A stretch of DNA of 64,000 nucleotides from Siniperca chuatsi (taxonomy: Eukaryota; Chordata; Actinopteri; Centrarchiformes; Sinipercidae). The notes under the pieces are model-generated. The model ran no database searches. It had not been told where the DNA came from and worked only from the letters and a program-made list of their open reading frames with translations. The position numbers were made by a program, and so were the translations under genes. Below are positions 20,209 through 35,000 of the stretch, piece by piece (the first letter of the stretch is position 1; every line of letters begins with the position of its first letter). Where the stretch lies: positions 17,364,822 through 17,428,821 of the forward strand of contig NC_058055.1 of the NCBI RefSeq assembly GCF_020085105.1. Reading direction: 5' to 3'.

Positions 20209-20325
20209 AAAGGAGTAGTGTGTAGGTTTAGTGGCATCTAGCAGTAAAATTGCAGTTGGCAACCATTTGATTCCATTTCTGCCAAAAGATCCTACTAAAT
20301 GTTACAAACTGGACCTTTAAAATAA
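20209..20325. mobile_element. Small MITE-like element
   Basis: Begins TTTAAAGGAGTAGTGTGTAG and ends TGTTACAAACTGGACCTTTAAA. The ends are imperfect inverted repeats (TTTAAAGG..). About 117 bp, no coding capacity. Confidence 0.65.
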
Positions 20326-21187
20326 ACACAGATAAATTGTCAGTCAAGATTAAGACATTCAGGACTTGTAACTTTACTTGCAGACTCAAGGTTGGTAACA
20401 ACTATTATCACCCTTTAAACAAGTCAACTTACATTACAGTGAGCAAATTAGTTACTTTAACTGGGATGTGTATGTAAAATGCCAGAATCTGTTTTAAAAA
20501 CATAACAACATAAGATTTTAAATTCCATCATCTGATTAGAGGATTCAAACTTGTGCTGTTGGCCATTTTCAAATCTTGCTTCCTTTATTGCCTAAGTTAT
20601 CAGTTGTATGAGCTGTTTTATCAGGTAGAGATAAGATGTGAGGAGGACCATATCGCACACAGAGTACATAAGCACTGTGACATGAATGCTATGCACATAT
20701 GCACACAGGGGAACACACAGAAACACAGATACGAACACCTGGTTGCTATGCTTTTACACTAAACAAATATTTTAGGGGCATTGTTCTTGTGTCAGAGTGG
20801 GTAATGAAAGGCATCTCATCTGCAAAATACAGCAGTAAATATCAGAGGGTTTGATATTTAAAACCTTTTTCCTTTCTCTTCAGTGTATCAACAGCGCCCC
20901 TATGTGGTCATTTTAGGAAGATGTAAAATTCAGTCATTTTTTAAGTTAAAATGCCAAACATCTGCTGATTCCACCTTCTCAGATGTGAGGCGTGGCAGCT
21001 TTCTCTCTGTTTGATATTATTGTAAAGTGAAATATTTTGCGTTTGGTTGGACAAAAGCACTTTAAAAATGCCACCGGGGGGGGCATTTTTCAAATTTCTC
21101 TTACATGACTTTATGATGAGCAGGATTTTTACCTTTCCTCTCTTCTTGCTTTATTTGTTCTAGTTCTGAGTCTCCCTCGGAGTGACG

Positions 21188-24048
21188 ATGGCAGACAGCT
21201 CGCACTGTTTCTACTGTCGGGAGGACCTCGGGGGGAAGAAGTTCGTCCGCAACGAAGGCAAGCCGGTGTGCGTTCGCTGCCATACCAAGTTCTGCGCCAA
21301 CTCCTGCACCGAGTGTCATCGACCCATCCCTCTGGAATCAAAGGTGTGTGATAGCAGTTTGAAATTGAGTTTTCTATGCATGTATTTTTTACCAGTGTTG
21401 CTTTATTTTCCCTCCACGTACCTCTCATCAAACTCCCCTGTTCCTTCCTCCATCAGGAACTCAGCCATAAGGGCCGGTACTGGCATGAGGAGTGTTTCCG
21501 TTGTGTGAAGTGTTACAAGCCTCTGGCCAGGGAGCCCTTCAGCACCAAGGATGACCGCATCATGTGTGGGAAGTGCTGCTCCAGAGAGGATGCTCCACGC
21601 TGCCATGGCTGCTATAAACAAATACTTGCTGGTAAGATAACAATCAACTTCAAACTTTGATTTTGTACCATGCAGAGAAGCACTGTACTGAAGGGGTTTT
21701 GGAAAACTGGCCCATGGGTCAACTTACTGAAGTGATAAAATTACCCTTGAAAACTTTTAATTTCCCCTGTACAAACAATTAGCACAGGCATTTAAAAACA
21801 GATGCAATACAAAATGATTTCTAAAAAAACTGAACTTTATATACATTTACAAACAAGTATTAGAAGAGAGGTACAGTCCTGCCCATCATAAAGTCATCAT
21901 GTTCAAAATTATGCTGATTTTAGGGTCGCAACTAACAATTACTTTAAGAATTCTTTGGTCTAAAAATGCTCATCATTATTTCCCCAAGGTGGAATTTTTA
22001 AATTGCTCAAATTGTCCAAACAAAACTCAAAAATATTCACTTTACTATGACATTAAACAGAGAAAAAGCTGTATCTATAATAATGGCACCAAAACTTTGA
22101 AAAAACCCAATTATGTTTTATTTTGAAATTGCGCCACTGTCATGTTTGACACCGGTGAAATATTACTTTTTCTCATATCGAGCTTTACAGTCGAGTTGAG
22201 CGGGCAATTTGCCTTCATTAGCTGTTTCTTTGACCTAATATCTCCCCATGTCTCATCTTCTGCAGGCACAGAGAGCGTGGAGTACAAAGGGAACTCATGG
22301 CACGATGAGTGTTTCACCTGTTGCAACTGTAAACGACCAATAGGATCGCAGAGTTTCCTCTCCAAAGGAGATGACATTTACTGCAACCCCTGCTATGACA
22401 AGAAGTTTGCCAAACAATGCGTCAGCTGCAAAAAGGTTAGTTTTTCCCCCCTTTTTAAACAGGGACCAGACCCACCTTCCTCATTCTACCTGTATATATA
22501 TGATAAACCTTTTCAGGCAGTGCATGTACTTCACAGGGTTGTAAATTTTAACTAGAGACTAGAATAGTAGGGTAATGGGAGGTTAAAATTCAAGAGGGTG
22601 CTAGCAACATTATGAACTATCATTTCTTGTCTAACAATTCTTTCCATTCCATTTGTTTCTTGTGGTGCACTGTAGACACTGTCAAAACCATATAAAAAAA
22701 AAAAGGATTTTGATATAAACATGATGGTAATACTTACTCATACACATGACTCTTCTCTTTCATCTGTCTCCAGCCAATAACCTCTGGAGGAGTGAACTAC
22801 CAGGACCAGCCGTGGCACAGCCACTGCTTTGTGTGCAGCTCCTGCTCAAAGCCTCTGGCAGGGTCGAGTTTCACCAACCACCAGGACCAGGTCTTCTGCG
22901 TCGACTGCTACAAGAACTCTGTGGCAAAGAAATGCAGCGGCTGCCAAAACCCCATCACAGGTTGCTTTAAATTAAAATATAAGATTATGTTGTTATAAAA
23001 TACAAGTGGAAAAAAACAACTGTTAGACCAACATACAGCTAAAATCTGCACACATTGAAAAAAAAATCATGATATTCAAAGATACTTCATGCCAATCAAG
23101 AGTTACTAATATAGTGAAAATATTAAGCATTCACTTCATCTGAAAACTTGTCTGTTAAGGTAAAAAATACTGTGCATTGACAATATAAACACTATTTACA
23201 TTAAATCTGGTTTTAATGATGGTGAATGACGGACTTTCAGTTGACACTAATGTGAGGCATCCATGATTGTTTGGTTTTCAGGCACTTACATATCGTGAAG
23301 TTTTGCACATTGGATATATGTATAGGCGCCATTAGAAAAATCTGATTTTCCCAGTCAGTGTGACTTGAATGTTGACATGAACACGTTTAGCACCAAGAAA
23401 TTGCACCGAAATGGCCACTCAAGTGTGCAATAATGTGGTAACCTGGGACAACCTGAGTAAACTTTGATAACAGTATGAGTAAGTTGTAACTTTAAAATCA
23501 ATGCTGTACCAGGTTAATGGTGTGTATATCCGTATGTGTTCCGTTCATCTATTTAACATTTCTAGGCTGCTAACAAAAACAATATATTATTTATTAGGAA
23601 GTGATAACCATCTAAATGCAAAAACCTGATCAATAGGACACGATATTTCCAGACTTCACAAGTTTGGCACAATCCATGACCAAAATGCAAATGAAAGGGT
23701 AGCCACACCTTAACAGAAAAACCCAGCCATCAAATGTTCACTTGTTTTCCAGATTTAAGTGTGTTGATGCTTTTCTACTGTTAAAGCATTTCTAGGTCAG
23801 AGTGTGGTGAGAAAGTTTACAACTACAGAAGTTTACAAGTACAGAAAGGAGAAGGAAACAAAAATGGCAGATAACGCTCCTCTCCTCTCCTCTCAGGTTT
23901 TGGTAAAGGAGTGAACGTGGTGAACTATGAGGGCAGCTCCTGGCATGAATACTGCTTCAACTGTAAGAGATGCTCCCTCAGTCTGTCCAACAAGCCTTTC
24001 ATAGCCAACGGGAGAGACATCCTCTGCGCAGACTGTGGCAACAAGTAG
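21188..24048 (+). CDS. fhl1: Four and a half LIM domains protein 1
   Basis: Coding exons 21188-21343 (exon begins 21164), 21457-21631, 22266-22435, 22774-22960, 23897-24048 (TAG 24046-24048) give 279 aa; mammalian FHL1 is 280. The start [10 protein letters not shown] opens an N-terminal half LIM finger ([13 protein letters not shown]), followed by four full LIM domains at about residues 38-92, 100-153, 161-213 and 220-277. Each has the CxxC..WHxxCF..C pattern and CxxC pairs, for example [32 protein letters not shown]. Exon borders fall near domain borders, as in other FHL genes. FHL1 is a zinc-binding adaptor of muscle sarcomere, focal adhesions and nucleus. FHL1 rather than FHL2, 3 or 5 is supported by the slc9a6 and adgrg4 neighbours. 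The a/b duplicate is undecided. Confidence 0.95.
21922..22075. repeat. Dispersed repeat, ATTAATCG family (partial)
   Basis: GGGTCGCAACTAACAATTACTTT at the left end, then the shared GGTCTAAAAAT..AAATTGTCC interior, in an intron of fhl1. Confidence 0.55.
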
Positions 24049-25140
24049 AGATGGGAGAGCTTGGTCACCATCTAACAGCGGTTTATATAGTCATTCTGTT
24101 TTTTTTTTGTTTTTTTTTGCTTCTTTTTAAATAAAGTCTCCATTTAAATATTCTGTTCCATATTTGCTAAGTTTTTGGGAGATTAGCCACAAAGTGATGG
24201 AAACACTGGGACCAAAATGTAATTTGTGTCCACTGCTGATTGTTTGCTCTGATGCTGCATGCTAACACTAAATGGCAGTGACTCGCTTTGTCCTAAAAGT
24301 TAAAAATGAGAAGCTCGAAAGATAATTAGTATGTAGCTAAGTCTGGCAGTTTCCTGTAGAAGGCTGTTAATAAAAATGTGGCATAAAATGTGATACTAAA
24401 ACACATACAAACAATGTAACAGTGTTTTGAAACAACTTTTCCTGTTTATATGTGAACACGGTCAGCTAAAGTAAATGAGATAAATTCAGCAGATGAATGC
24501 ATTACTTACCTGAAATACTAAAAGTAGATCTAAACTGAGGTAATGATGTTGTATATGATTCTACAAGTCATGTAAAATATTTTCAAGGGTCACGTTTTCT
24601 TACTCAAGACAATGCTAACACAGATTCTTTTATGAGCTGATGGTTGTGAGAGTTGTCACTTTCATTCAACACAGTGTATGCTAAGTGTTAGCATAAAGCT
24701 AGAGGACACCATGTATTTTCTAAAGTTAAGAAATCGCTGCTTGTATGTTGCAGTTAGGTGACATAATTTTGAAATAAATATGTGAATTCTGATTCGTTCT
24801 GTTTTAGTAATTTTCCATCTTCTTTTAACACATCAGTAACTGCTTTTTTAAGTGGCATTAATGTTGTTTTTCTATATTTGAAAGCTGATACTGTCATATG
24901 ACCAAAAAAAAGTGATTTTGTTTAAATAACCAAAATGATATCTATATTTGTAACTGCTATTTGCCATGGGATTAGTATGCTTATTGTATGTTTTAAGTAA
25001 ATAAACTTTTATGCACTTTTCTTAACCATTTGCCCTCCAAGAATAGAGGACATTTAAATATCAAATTGGAATATATGCAAACTGCTTACCTTGATGTGTT
25101 GCTAAAATGAAATAAACTTTCTACAAAACTGAGCATTTTA
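24049..25140 (+). other. fhl1: fhl1 3'UTR with several poly(A) signals
   Basis: AATAAA occurs at 24130-24135, 25000-25005 and 25111-25116, with GAAATAAA near 24771. This suggests alternative 3' ends between about 24.15 and 25.14 kb. No other gene signal is seen. Confidence 0.65.
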
Positions 25141-26077
25141 TTGATTTAATGTTAATTTTAAGGGTTCATGTTGACAGAAATTTGCCATTACTACCATGTC
25201 ACATGTAGATAAAGACAGAACTATAAAAGGGACAAGACCTTTTATATGAATCTGTCCATTGTGGAAATTGGAACTCAACTGTTTAAAATATAGAGTATTT
25301 CCCTGTTTAAAAGGAAGTGTTGCAACAAGCCTTTCCTAGAGCCCATTGACAGAAAATAATTAAGGTTTTACTATAATTCTTGGTAAGATTGATGGTATTC
25401 CTTAATGTTACTTGCTTTAGATAGATTGAGATGAGAGACTGGTACCACCAACTAAAGGCCAGTATACTGTTTTTATGTGAGCTTTATAGAGTGATTTAGT
25501 TTTACATGTGCAGACAGAGTGTTTACAGAAAGCAGGGCATGTTTGTCAAAACTAATCATGCCTTTGTATGGGAGTTACTTTTTTAATTACCTGACTGGTA
25601 AGATGATATTGAACATACCCTTTTCTCTCTCTCTGCACACAGGTACACACACACATAATTACACAAGTGGACCAATCACAGCAAGAATACACTGTCCTCC
25701 GCTCCACACGCAGTCATACTATCTGTTTGCATATTCACGTTTGTGGTTCATCTTATGCTCTGTCTCAGAGCTTGTTGTCTGAAACCACTTTTAGGATTAT
25801 TTTATTTATGTAGGTAAGTACTTCTACAATTATTTCAAGGCTTGAACAGTGTTTTAATAAAACTTGACACCTGCACTTTAAAACCAGCATTAGCAAATGT
25901 TTGGGTGATTAAAACTCCAAATCATAATTTTTAAACAAATAAGAAATAATGGAATAGGATGAGAATATGGTGTTAAATGTCTCTACAGTTTCTTTTTTTA
26001 CATTAAGTTTTTTGTAGAACTTGTTAATTTTATTCTAACTGAGAAACACTTAAAAGGAACTTAATGTCTTTTTTCAG
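25141..26077. other. Intergenic, fhl1 to adgrg4
   Basis: About 0.9 kb, AT-rich, with a short CA run near 25645. The exon carrying the adgrg4 start is preceded by an acceptor (TTTTTTCAG ending 26077), so an upstream 5'UTR exon should exist here or further left; I could not place it. Confidence 0.5.
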
Positions 26078-26084
26078 ATTTGTG

Positions 26085-29000
26085 ATGATTTCTCTTCAAA
26101 AAATCCTGAATGTGTTTATCACTCTGTCTCTGCTGAACAGCCCTGCCTCCACTATGGAGCGAGGTAGGAAAATGTTTTGAATGGATATGGTTTGATAGTT
26201 TGATAGAATATTGAGTCAAAATACTTAAATATGGGTGGAGTTGGGTCTCACAATGAATTTTATAATAATTCATAGTTATGGTTATACAAGAATAAGACAA
26301 GACAATTGACAGTGGCATCTTTCTTTCAGAGACAGAAGCCTATTTCTCACTTTAAATTAAGTATTCTTTTAAAATTACAACCTGCGTGGCCGAACCCACA
26401 GTTCTGTGAGAAAGTCACTGTGTTGATTGTAAAATAAGTCAAGAATATCTAAAACAAACACAGCATACCGTAGTTAAACACTAAATGGCTACGCACTTAG
26501 ATATATGGTCTCTCTAAGTTATAGATGAAAGGTCAAAAGCCTGAAGTCAATATGAGAAGTTAAGCAGAGTTGTAATATGTTTACCAATTTAACTGGCCAT
26601 CTGTTGTCTTTTATTACATTTCAGTTTCCAGCTTTCATAGACTGAATTCTCATGTTTCCTGCAAAATGATTAACAGCAACTAATGCAATATTTTAAACAA
26701 ACAAACAAATAAATGAAACATCCATGCGACTAAGAAAACAACTCAGTTTTTTAAATTAGTTCTTCAATTTATCCATCGATTAAGAAAATTAATCATCTGC
26801 GGTTTTGAAGATTTATCAAATTGCCATTTATCAAGCAAATGTCAAACATTTGGTTTTTCCCTGTTTTTCTCTTTGATATAATTGGAAATGAAGTATCTTT
26901 ATATGGTATATTCAGCTTATATGGTCAGACAAAACAAGCAACTAGCAACAAGATGGCAGTGGGCTCTGCAAAATTGTGCTGAGCATTTCTCTGATATTTT
27001 GTAAGCTAAATGAGTAAGTCATTCATCATGAAAGTTAATTGTTTAAAATAATCGTTAGTTTTAGCCCTATTTTAATTAAAGTTGTATCAATTGAGGTTTC
27101 CCTACATGCTGACATTACTGACTTTACAGTAAACTGCAGGGATTTCTATCCAATCAAGTCAGCTCTGTAAATATCAACAGTAATATGTCTTAAAGGAGTT
27201 CTCCACCGATTTAGCATTGCGCTCTTGTAACACTGTCAGACTCACGATGGACAGTTTAAAAAAAAAGAAATGGTAAAAATCCATGCAGCAAATCCAGAGA
27301 TAACACCAGATCCAGTCAGCTCCAACTGATGCTGACCGGCAGTTTTCAAGCAACTCCCTCTGGAGCCACAAAAGGCTTTATATAACTTTTTTCACTCCCA
27401 AAGACCTGTAAACAGACTTTGATGTGTAAAATCGGTGGAATTCCCGCTTTAAATTGGATTATGATGTGACACTGGAAATGCCATGTCATTTGGTTCCATA
27501 GCATGTTAGCCTATATGAGTTTGAATTAAGTAAAGTTTTTGTCTAAAATCTTTTTGAAAATAGACAAAAAGCAGTTTCAGAAAGATATAACACATTTCAC
27601 TCTCTCTTCTCAGTACTGCTCTACTAATATGTGCTGTATGATTTACGGTCTTTTCCCGTCAGTACCTCGGCTCAGTCTATGGGGGGAGGTGGCTGACTTC
27701 ACCCTCGAGTGCAGCCACTGGATACTAAAGCCTCAGGTCTTCATCCCCGCCCTGCAGGAGTTCACTGTCTGCTTCAACCTGAAGTTAGAGGTATTGATGA
27801 CAAATGTCCTTTTTGGCACTACACAACTAATTCCTAAGTTACACTGCCATAACGGCAGGGTTCAAGACTTTATGAATCATGTTTAATCTTTCATCAACCA
27901 TATCTAGGAATGGGCTTCCTCACCATGGACAGTCTTCATGTACCGTCATCCTGAGGTTCAGTGTGCTGAGCTGGGCTTGGGGGGAAAGAGGGATCGTTTA
28001 ATGGTCTGGCTGTTTGGAACGAAGTGGACTACCCCTCGGATCAACCTTCGTCTGTCACAGTGGTACTCGCTGTGCCTGACCTGGACACATACTAAAGACA
28101 CACCTGCCCTATACGTGAATGGCAACCTAGTGGACATCATGGCAGGTGGGTTAAATAATAGACGGGGTTGAAAGTTACTGAACTCTGGAGGGTGCTATAG
28201 GGTGGCTTTCTTAACCACGATATTTTTAAGTAACATTCAAAATGCAATCAGCATTTTAAAAGACAATAAATAAAGAGCTGCAAGTCCCACACTGTAGTAT
28301 TTTATTTTGTGTTCCAACATCTTATGGCCTGTTTTTATTATTTTATTTTCAATTCTCACTACTATGTTTATATTCTGATGGTGCTCTGTTACCATATTTG
28401 TTTTATACATTATATGTTCTTGTGCTGCTTTTGTGTTTTGGTAAGATAAAGACAACTTTTCACTTTGAGGGGCATTAGATTTGTATTTTATTCATGCCAG
28501 GTTAGTATTTGTATTGGGTCTCGATTTGAGTCAACTTGCATGGCCTTATTGGGATACAAAAAAACCCTCCCAGCAGCATGGAGATCAGAACTGGTACATT
28601 AGAGCTGATGAAATGGAAGAGAGTTTTCTTTGTGTTGGATGTAGGGATCCAGCGATCCAGCTTTTATTCTCCCGATACTGATCTGATTCTGATCTCTCAG
28701 CTCAGGATATCTGCCGATACAGAGTACCAGTCCGATACAGTGCTCTCTTTTTAATTTAAACTCTGGAAACTTGACTGCGTGGAATTCATGAGACCAGGGA
28801 TTGTTGTGGCACTAAAAACTTAAAACTGATGATGACTGATAGCGGAAACACAGAATTTCATAATGACATGAAAGAGGCTCTATTTAATGTGGATTGGTCA
28901 TGTCATGTCCTGTTTAATAAGGTTAGCATCGGGACTGATAGCAATCTGGTGTATTGGGTCTATGCAACCCCATTTGAATGCAGGCTACATCCACAGTTTA

Positions 29001-32000
29001 GCAAAGGATAGGGACACATGACAAGTCCATATGTAATAGTCCATATGAATTTGTGCCTAGTAAACATTTTCAGTGTTAAATTGTGGTGCCATTTCAGTAG
29101 TAATTACTTGGAACTGATGATTGGAGAGACGTTTCGTCTCTACATTTGTCTCTTTTGGCTCTGAGGCAACTGACAATTAAACGTTTGGGTGTTTTGACCC
29201 TGCTTTGTGCCGCGCTACCTTGTTTTCTTTCCTCCTAGATACAACTCCCTCCATTTCCCCCTCGTGCTACCAACTGGCCCCCAATGGAACACTTACTCTG
29301 GGTGCGGCACACCTCCTGGGCAAATTATCTATGTTTCGGCTATGGGGGCGAGAACGCAGCAAACAGGAAGTGACTTCACTAAAATGTACAGAGGGGGATC
29401 TGGTGAAGTGGAAGAGAGACAACTGGGACTCTCAGAAATGTGATCCGCTTCCGGATTCCAGCCTGCAGTGTGGTGAGCCAATAGAAAACGTCCTTTACAT
29501 CAACTGGAATATCTTTTCTCTGATTATTTCTACTAAAGTAAAATGCTTTTGTCCCACAGTGTTTATACAACAGTCAGTGATTCACTTTAATGCAGTAAAT
29601 GGTCTGTCAGTTTCAACAAGTGTTTTACAGCTCTTTCCTACCTTGTAGGAAAGGCACGGCCTCACGGCTGCCTTTGGTTTACTTTATGTGCTCAGCCCTT
29701 AGATTAAATACTGACCCCGTCTTTTTGTCAGTTAAGTAAATATAGAAGCCATTCTGTGATCACTAACATTAAGATCAGAAGCATTAATCATACAGCTGTC
29801 ACAGGTTGTTATTCTGCAAAGCTGGAACCTGTTGTAATTTTCACCTTAAAACTAATGTTAACCCTTAAGTAAATCTAAACTTCTTGATTTGATTGAAAAT
29901 CTTGTTTATAACACGGGGTCAACACTGACATCAGAGTTTAGAACATTTCAATGTTAATTTATTTAACAAAATAACTTTTGTTTTTTAATTATTGATTCTG
30001 ATTTCTCGGCTAGGCAAGAGCAAATAACCACACGTCTTCATTTTCATGTTGAAAGTGTATCAATTCATGTCTGTGAGAGATTAATCTGACATTCTTTTAC
30101 ACAACATTAAGTGAAGGTTAAGAAATAAAATCTAATGACTGAAGGTTTAAATCAAAATGTGTAAGAATCACAGATTTTACTTTACATAAAACATATCTGA
30201 CACATTTGAATACAGAGCTTAGTTTTAGGAAATGCCCTTCGCAATAATATTAAAATGTCTGCAGTTGATACTAACAATGAAATAAGAAGTTGTTCTGCAA
30301 TATTATAGTTTCAGTATAACCATTAATTCAGTATCAACATTAATTCACATGTAGTTAAAACAAGTTCTGCTTTTCCAGTTGAGCCCCGGTTTTGGTTTGT
30401 TACCCTCAGTTTTGGCTTAGCGATGAACATGGAGCTAAACACAAACACTGTTTCTGTTATAATGTTTTACATTTCCCATCTTGTATACACCATAATGCAT
30501 TTGTTTATCATAATAAAAGATCATTTAGAATAAAACAAAGACAAAAGCAGTTATTATTAATTAAGCAATTAAAATGCTTTTAGGATTTAGTGTGAAAATA
30601 TAATTATGTTTAAATACTTAACTGTACTTGCAGTTATCAACTTTATTGGTATATGTTTCAATTGTTACTGTGTTTTAATGTACATTTACATATACTTAAT
30701 GGTGGTTTATATTCTCTTTGGCTGATTGGCAGAATGGTCCGTTTACGAAGTGAGACTGAATTTTGCTATCTTCCGATACGATGGGAACACCACTGAGTGC
30801 TACACAGCCAGAGACATCGCACATAACTGGGTAAAAGAAACAAACAAATACACAAAAACAAAAAACACAAGATATTGTCAAGTTAATTGTAAAAACTGAC
30901 CTAAATGTGTTCCGTATATTGGACTCTGAGCACTGACACTGGTTATTCTTGCTTGGTGGGGCTACATTTTTATAAGGTCCGTTTTATATTTAGACAAACA
31001 TTTATTTATTTATTTATAAAATGTATCTGTACAAATTACAGGGCTGTTGGGTTGGACTGCATTATAATGTACAGGTGATATTTTGACTCTGTTCACCTGC
31101 CGTAAATCTCAGTGGCTGTTACTGCTCTCTGATGTTTGTTGTTCCTGTAGCTCAGAGAGGTGCTGCCGACCAGCATCTATTTACACAGAGTGTCTGTGTT
31201 TGAAGTGACCAGGTATGAAAAGAATCGAGTTTACAACACTGACAAGACTCAATGTATTTTGTAATAAAAATACTTATGAATGTCATTTTGTGTCACATTA
31301 ATTAAAGAGTATTTTATAGTATATGACAGAGAGGGGGAACCAATGGGCCAAAACCATACTGAGTTTCTCTGATCTCTTACGCAGATCCAGTAAAGACGAC
31401 AGCCTTGTAAAAACATCACATGAAGACAGGCTGGTAAGGAAGCACATTAGAGCCTGATCAATAGATTGACCGAGCCAATATATTAACAGATATTAGTTTA
31501 TTGTGGATACAGCTGTAATGGTATACATGTTGGCCGATAAGTAACAAGAAATTGCAGTAAAGACATTGTCAGTGACCTGGTGGCCATACAGTAGTTTGTC
31601 CACCAATATTGGCCAACATATTGTTATCACTTATTGATATTTGCCTCAAAAATCGCTCAGACTCAAAAGCATATAGGAAGTTTTGCAATCAAAGGAATAA
31701 TCTCTGTAGCTAAAATCTGTTTCTAGTGTATCTGTAACATGTGTCTTTTATTCTTCAGGTACGGTGGGCTCCCCCTAACAACAGGTAACATGGTTTAGGT
31801 TTGCTGTGTCACTTAATGATTTTGGATTTCTAAATATTACATAATCTGATAGCAGCTTGGCAATAAGGTGGTCAACTATAGGATGCACGATCAATTGATA
31901 GCTCAAATTATATTCCTTTAATTCTAAAATCTATCTATATGCAAATGTATAATTGTAAATATGTAAAATATGTAGTTTTTTGGAGTTTATTTACATGGGC

Positions 32001-35000
32001 AAAGACTTTGAATTCATCACATTAAATTTCCACACTTGGGCGAACTCTTCTGACCTGAATTCTCTAAACAAATCACATAGTGATTGTTCAGTAAGGAAGA
32101 GTAAACTAAAGAGTAGAGTTAATCACAGGAAAAATATGTAAATCTCATATTTACACATTGCCTTGCTCTGCTTCTTACAGCAAAGGCAGAATTTTATCAG
32201 TACTTCACATCATTCTTTCTTTCTTGTAAAATATTGGATACAAAATCCTTAAATCCTTAGAAGGAAAAATCACTCTGCTCACAACTCATGTCCACACTAA
32301 GGCTGTAACAAATTTTAAGAGGCCACAAGTCAAAATACGTGTAGCAAAGGACAGTAAAAACACTACAACTCTATGTCTCCCCTGCAGGTTTGACTGCCTG
32401 GTTCATGTAAGCGTTATCCCCAGCTTGGATGTGGCAGCTGTGCAAAATGAGATGTTCACGGACCTTCGGATTCCCTACAATGACCCCAGTGGTCTGCTAC
32501 GGCTGCTGGCTGATGCAAACAGCATACACACCACACCTGTTGGTAGGAAAGAGTTCTCACCATGCATGTGTGTTTGTGTAAACTTTGCAGAAAAACTAAT
32601 TCTGGTTTACAATCTTTCCCCTCTTTCTAGAAAGTTTTGCCACCACCACCATCAGGCCTCCTGATGTGGTGACAGAGCCCTCTCCAGTCACAACCACCAC
32701 ATTTAAAGCCACAACATCCATTACCACTACTGGCACCACCACAAGTCCCTCTACCAGTGCAGCCACAGCCACCACTTTTACACCAAGCCCAGCAAATATC
32801 TCTGGTCAGTCTGATAATTTACAGTCACAGAAATGCTTTCCATCTCTGTTTTGTGTGGATTATTAGGGGATTTTATTTGAGCTGTACCCTAGTGGATGCC
32901 TTATGGGAAGTTACTAAGTGTTTATTTTGTCTGGATCTTTTCTGCAGAGCTGTATTTTGAGGTTAAGGTGAATGTTTCCATAACAGGAGACTGTGACGCA
33001 GAACAGATTCTTTCCACTTGGGTATGTCTGACAAAATAGCATAGCTCTTTTAGTTTTAGGAATAGAACACAGATTTGGCTTTACCCATCTTAAATGTGGC
33101 TTCTGACTCTCCACAGCTTAACGCCAGTCTACCTGATGACACGATGATGGTGCTTGACCTCCAGCTGCTCCCCAAAGCTCAAAGGTTCAGTATGTGATGT
33201 AGCTGCCACACCACCATCATCACCATCTATTTCCACACAATCTTGTACAATTTATTAACTTTCAACGTGAACAATTTAATTTAATGACTGATATCACTTC
33301 CAGACATCTTCCTAACCTGCAGTCAAACGTCTCTGCCTCTGAGGAAGTAAGTAAACATAAAAAAGCTCTCATGTCACAAATGAAGCTCTTAACCATGCTC
33401 TGACTATATGAAATCTTTTACAACTTCAGCATGATTTTCAGACTCTATAGTAGAGTTTACCCCTGCTTCCAGTCTTTAACTATGGAGCTAGAACCAAAAG
33501 TTGATTAGCTTTGCTTAGCATAATGTACAGTCATGAAAGTGTTATCAATCTTCTCATCTAACTCTGCAAGAAAAAGCATAAGCATATTTCCCAAAACGTC
33601 AAACTATTCCTTTAACATGCACTATTTTCCTGATAAAGCTATTCAGTTTTTGCTGCAGAATTTTTTGACTTTTGTTCTGGTAAACGTGGAAAAACCTCCC
33701 CACTGAAACCTACAATAATGAAATGCTTTGTAGGTGGTCAGCAGATCCATGAGTTAAGAAAGGTTAAATTGTTGAATACCACCCTCAAAATAAGTATTAA
33801 CTTGAACTGAAATGAATGAACACAATGTGGCAAAATGTATACATTTCACTGGATTAATAGACTTTACACATTTGGTTGTATTCGGCTGGAATGTATTTAA
33901 CTGAAATGCAAATCCTGAAATTGGTTTAACCATTTCATGTTCTGCCTTGAATTGAAATACTTTTTCCCTCCAGTTTTAAAGCTGTGTCAATATTTTTATT
34001 CTTTTCCAGGTGTTCATATACAGAGTCTTAAGGTATGGTACTTGTAGCTCTAAACAACTTCACTTAGATCTAGGCCTGTCGCAATAATTACGTTATCGAC
34101 TTATTGTACGATATATGGACATGATCTCGATAATTTTTGCTGACCTCGACATTGCCCGTTTGTTTACATAAGAATATCACCAACATGACATACCGACTAC
34201 CGACATGATGCCAGAATAAACAGCAGGGTTTTCCCTACCATTATAAGACTTGGGGCGTTTTTTTCACAGCGCCTAAGACAAATAAACAGAAAAAACTATG
34301 CTGAGATACGTTTTGTTGACATTTCTGGTCGCGCTGCTTCTGTCCTCTCGTAGTCTGTCCTCTGTGTGGAATTTCACGGTGGGCGGGGTTCAGGCAGCTC
34401 CGCCACACACAGTACACGATTTGAGGGGGGATGAGGGGGGATGCCATCCCCCTTGTTGTTAGCAAAATGACCAAAATCCATCCCTCGTTAACCTGCTCAA
34501 AAGATGCTCTGTGCTTTGTCTCGTAGTGGCGCTTAACACTGCTGATTTTCAGCAGTATGAGACACACCGGTTTTGAACTGCCTGTGAGAAGATTGAACAT
34601 GAAAGAGTATATCCATTCTGGATTAAAAGCTCTGTTTCTGCTGTCTACTTCTCTTTTACAGCACGCCATGTGAAATTATTTCTCTGACTCGTCTGTCTAC
34701 CTGTGTGTATCTCTCACTCACTTAATAATTCTCATCAATTTATAGATATTTTCTACAGCAGACAGGGGGGAAAGAGAAAGTGTGGCAGCAGCAGGCCGGG
34801 TCAGAAATTAACAGAGCTTGGACCAAAAGTGCCCTTGAATGGCCATAAACTTTTTAACTTTTTTTTGCTGTTCTCAATTGTTATTTTTTTTCAAATAAAA
34901 TTGAGTATTTATTTGACAATATAATGTAATAATTATACTTTATTTCAGAGTTTAGTAAATGCCACTAAAAATCAGTTCAAGAGGCAAAAAAAATAGGCTA

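Larger units (their letters stand above)
9827..21163 (+). other. fhl1: Long first intron of fhl1 (predicted), repeat-rich
   Basis: These 11.3 kb hold no exon I can support. They contain CA/TG microsatellites, a long-TIR MITE (12493-13117), a Tc1-like transposase relic (13221-13513), a reiterated 20-mer with a palindrome (17286-17377), and other dispersed repeats listed separately. Alternative FHL1 promoters are known in mammals; I see no clear second one here. Confidence 0.55.

Noticed and set aside
29205..29648. Second reading frame over the adgrg4 exon at 29239-29472
   Set aside because: Only the frame joined in phase with exons 27908-28145 and 30733-30830 continues the pentraxin-like domain.
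34241..34669. A host gene encoding a zinc-finger protein
   Set aside because: It lies wholly between hAT terminal repeats with a target duplication and only the N-terminal transposase part remains.
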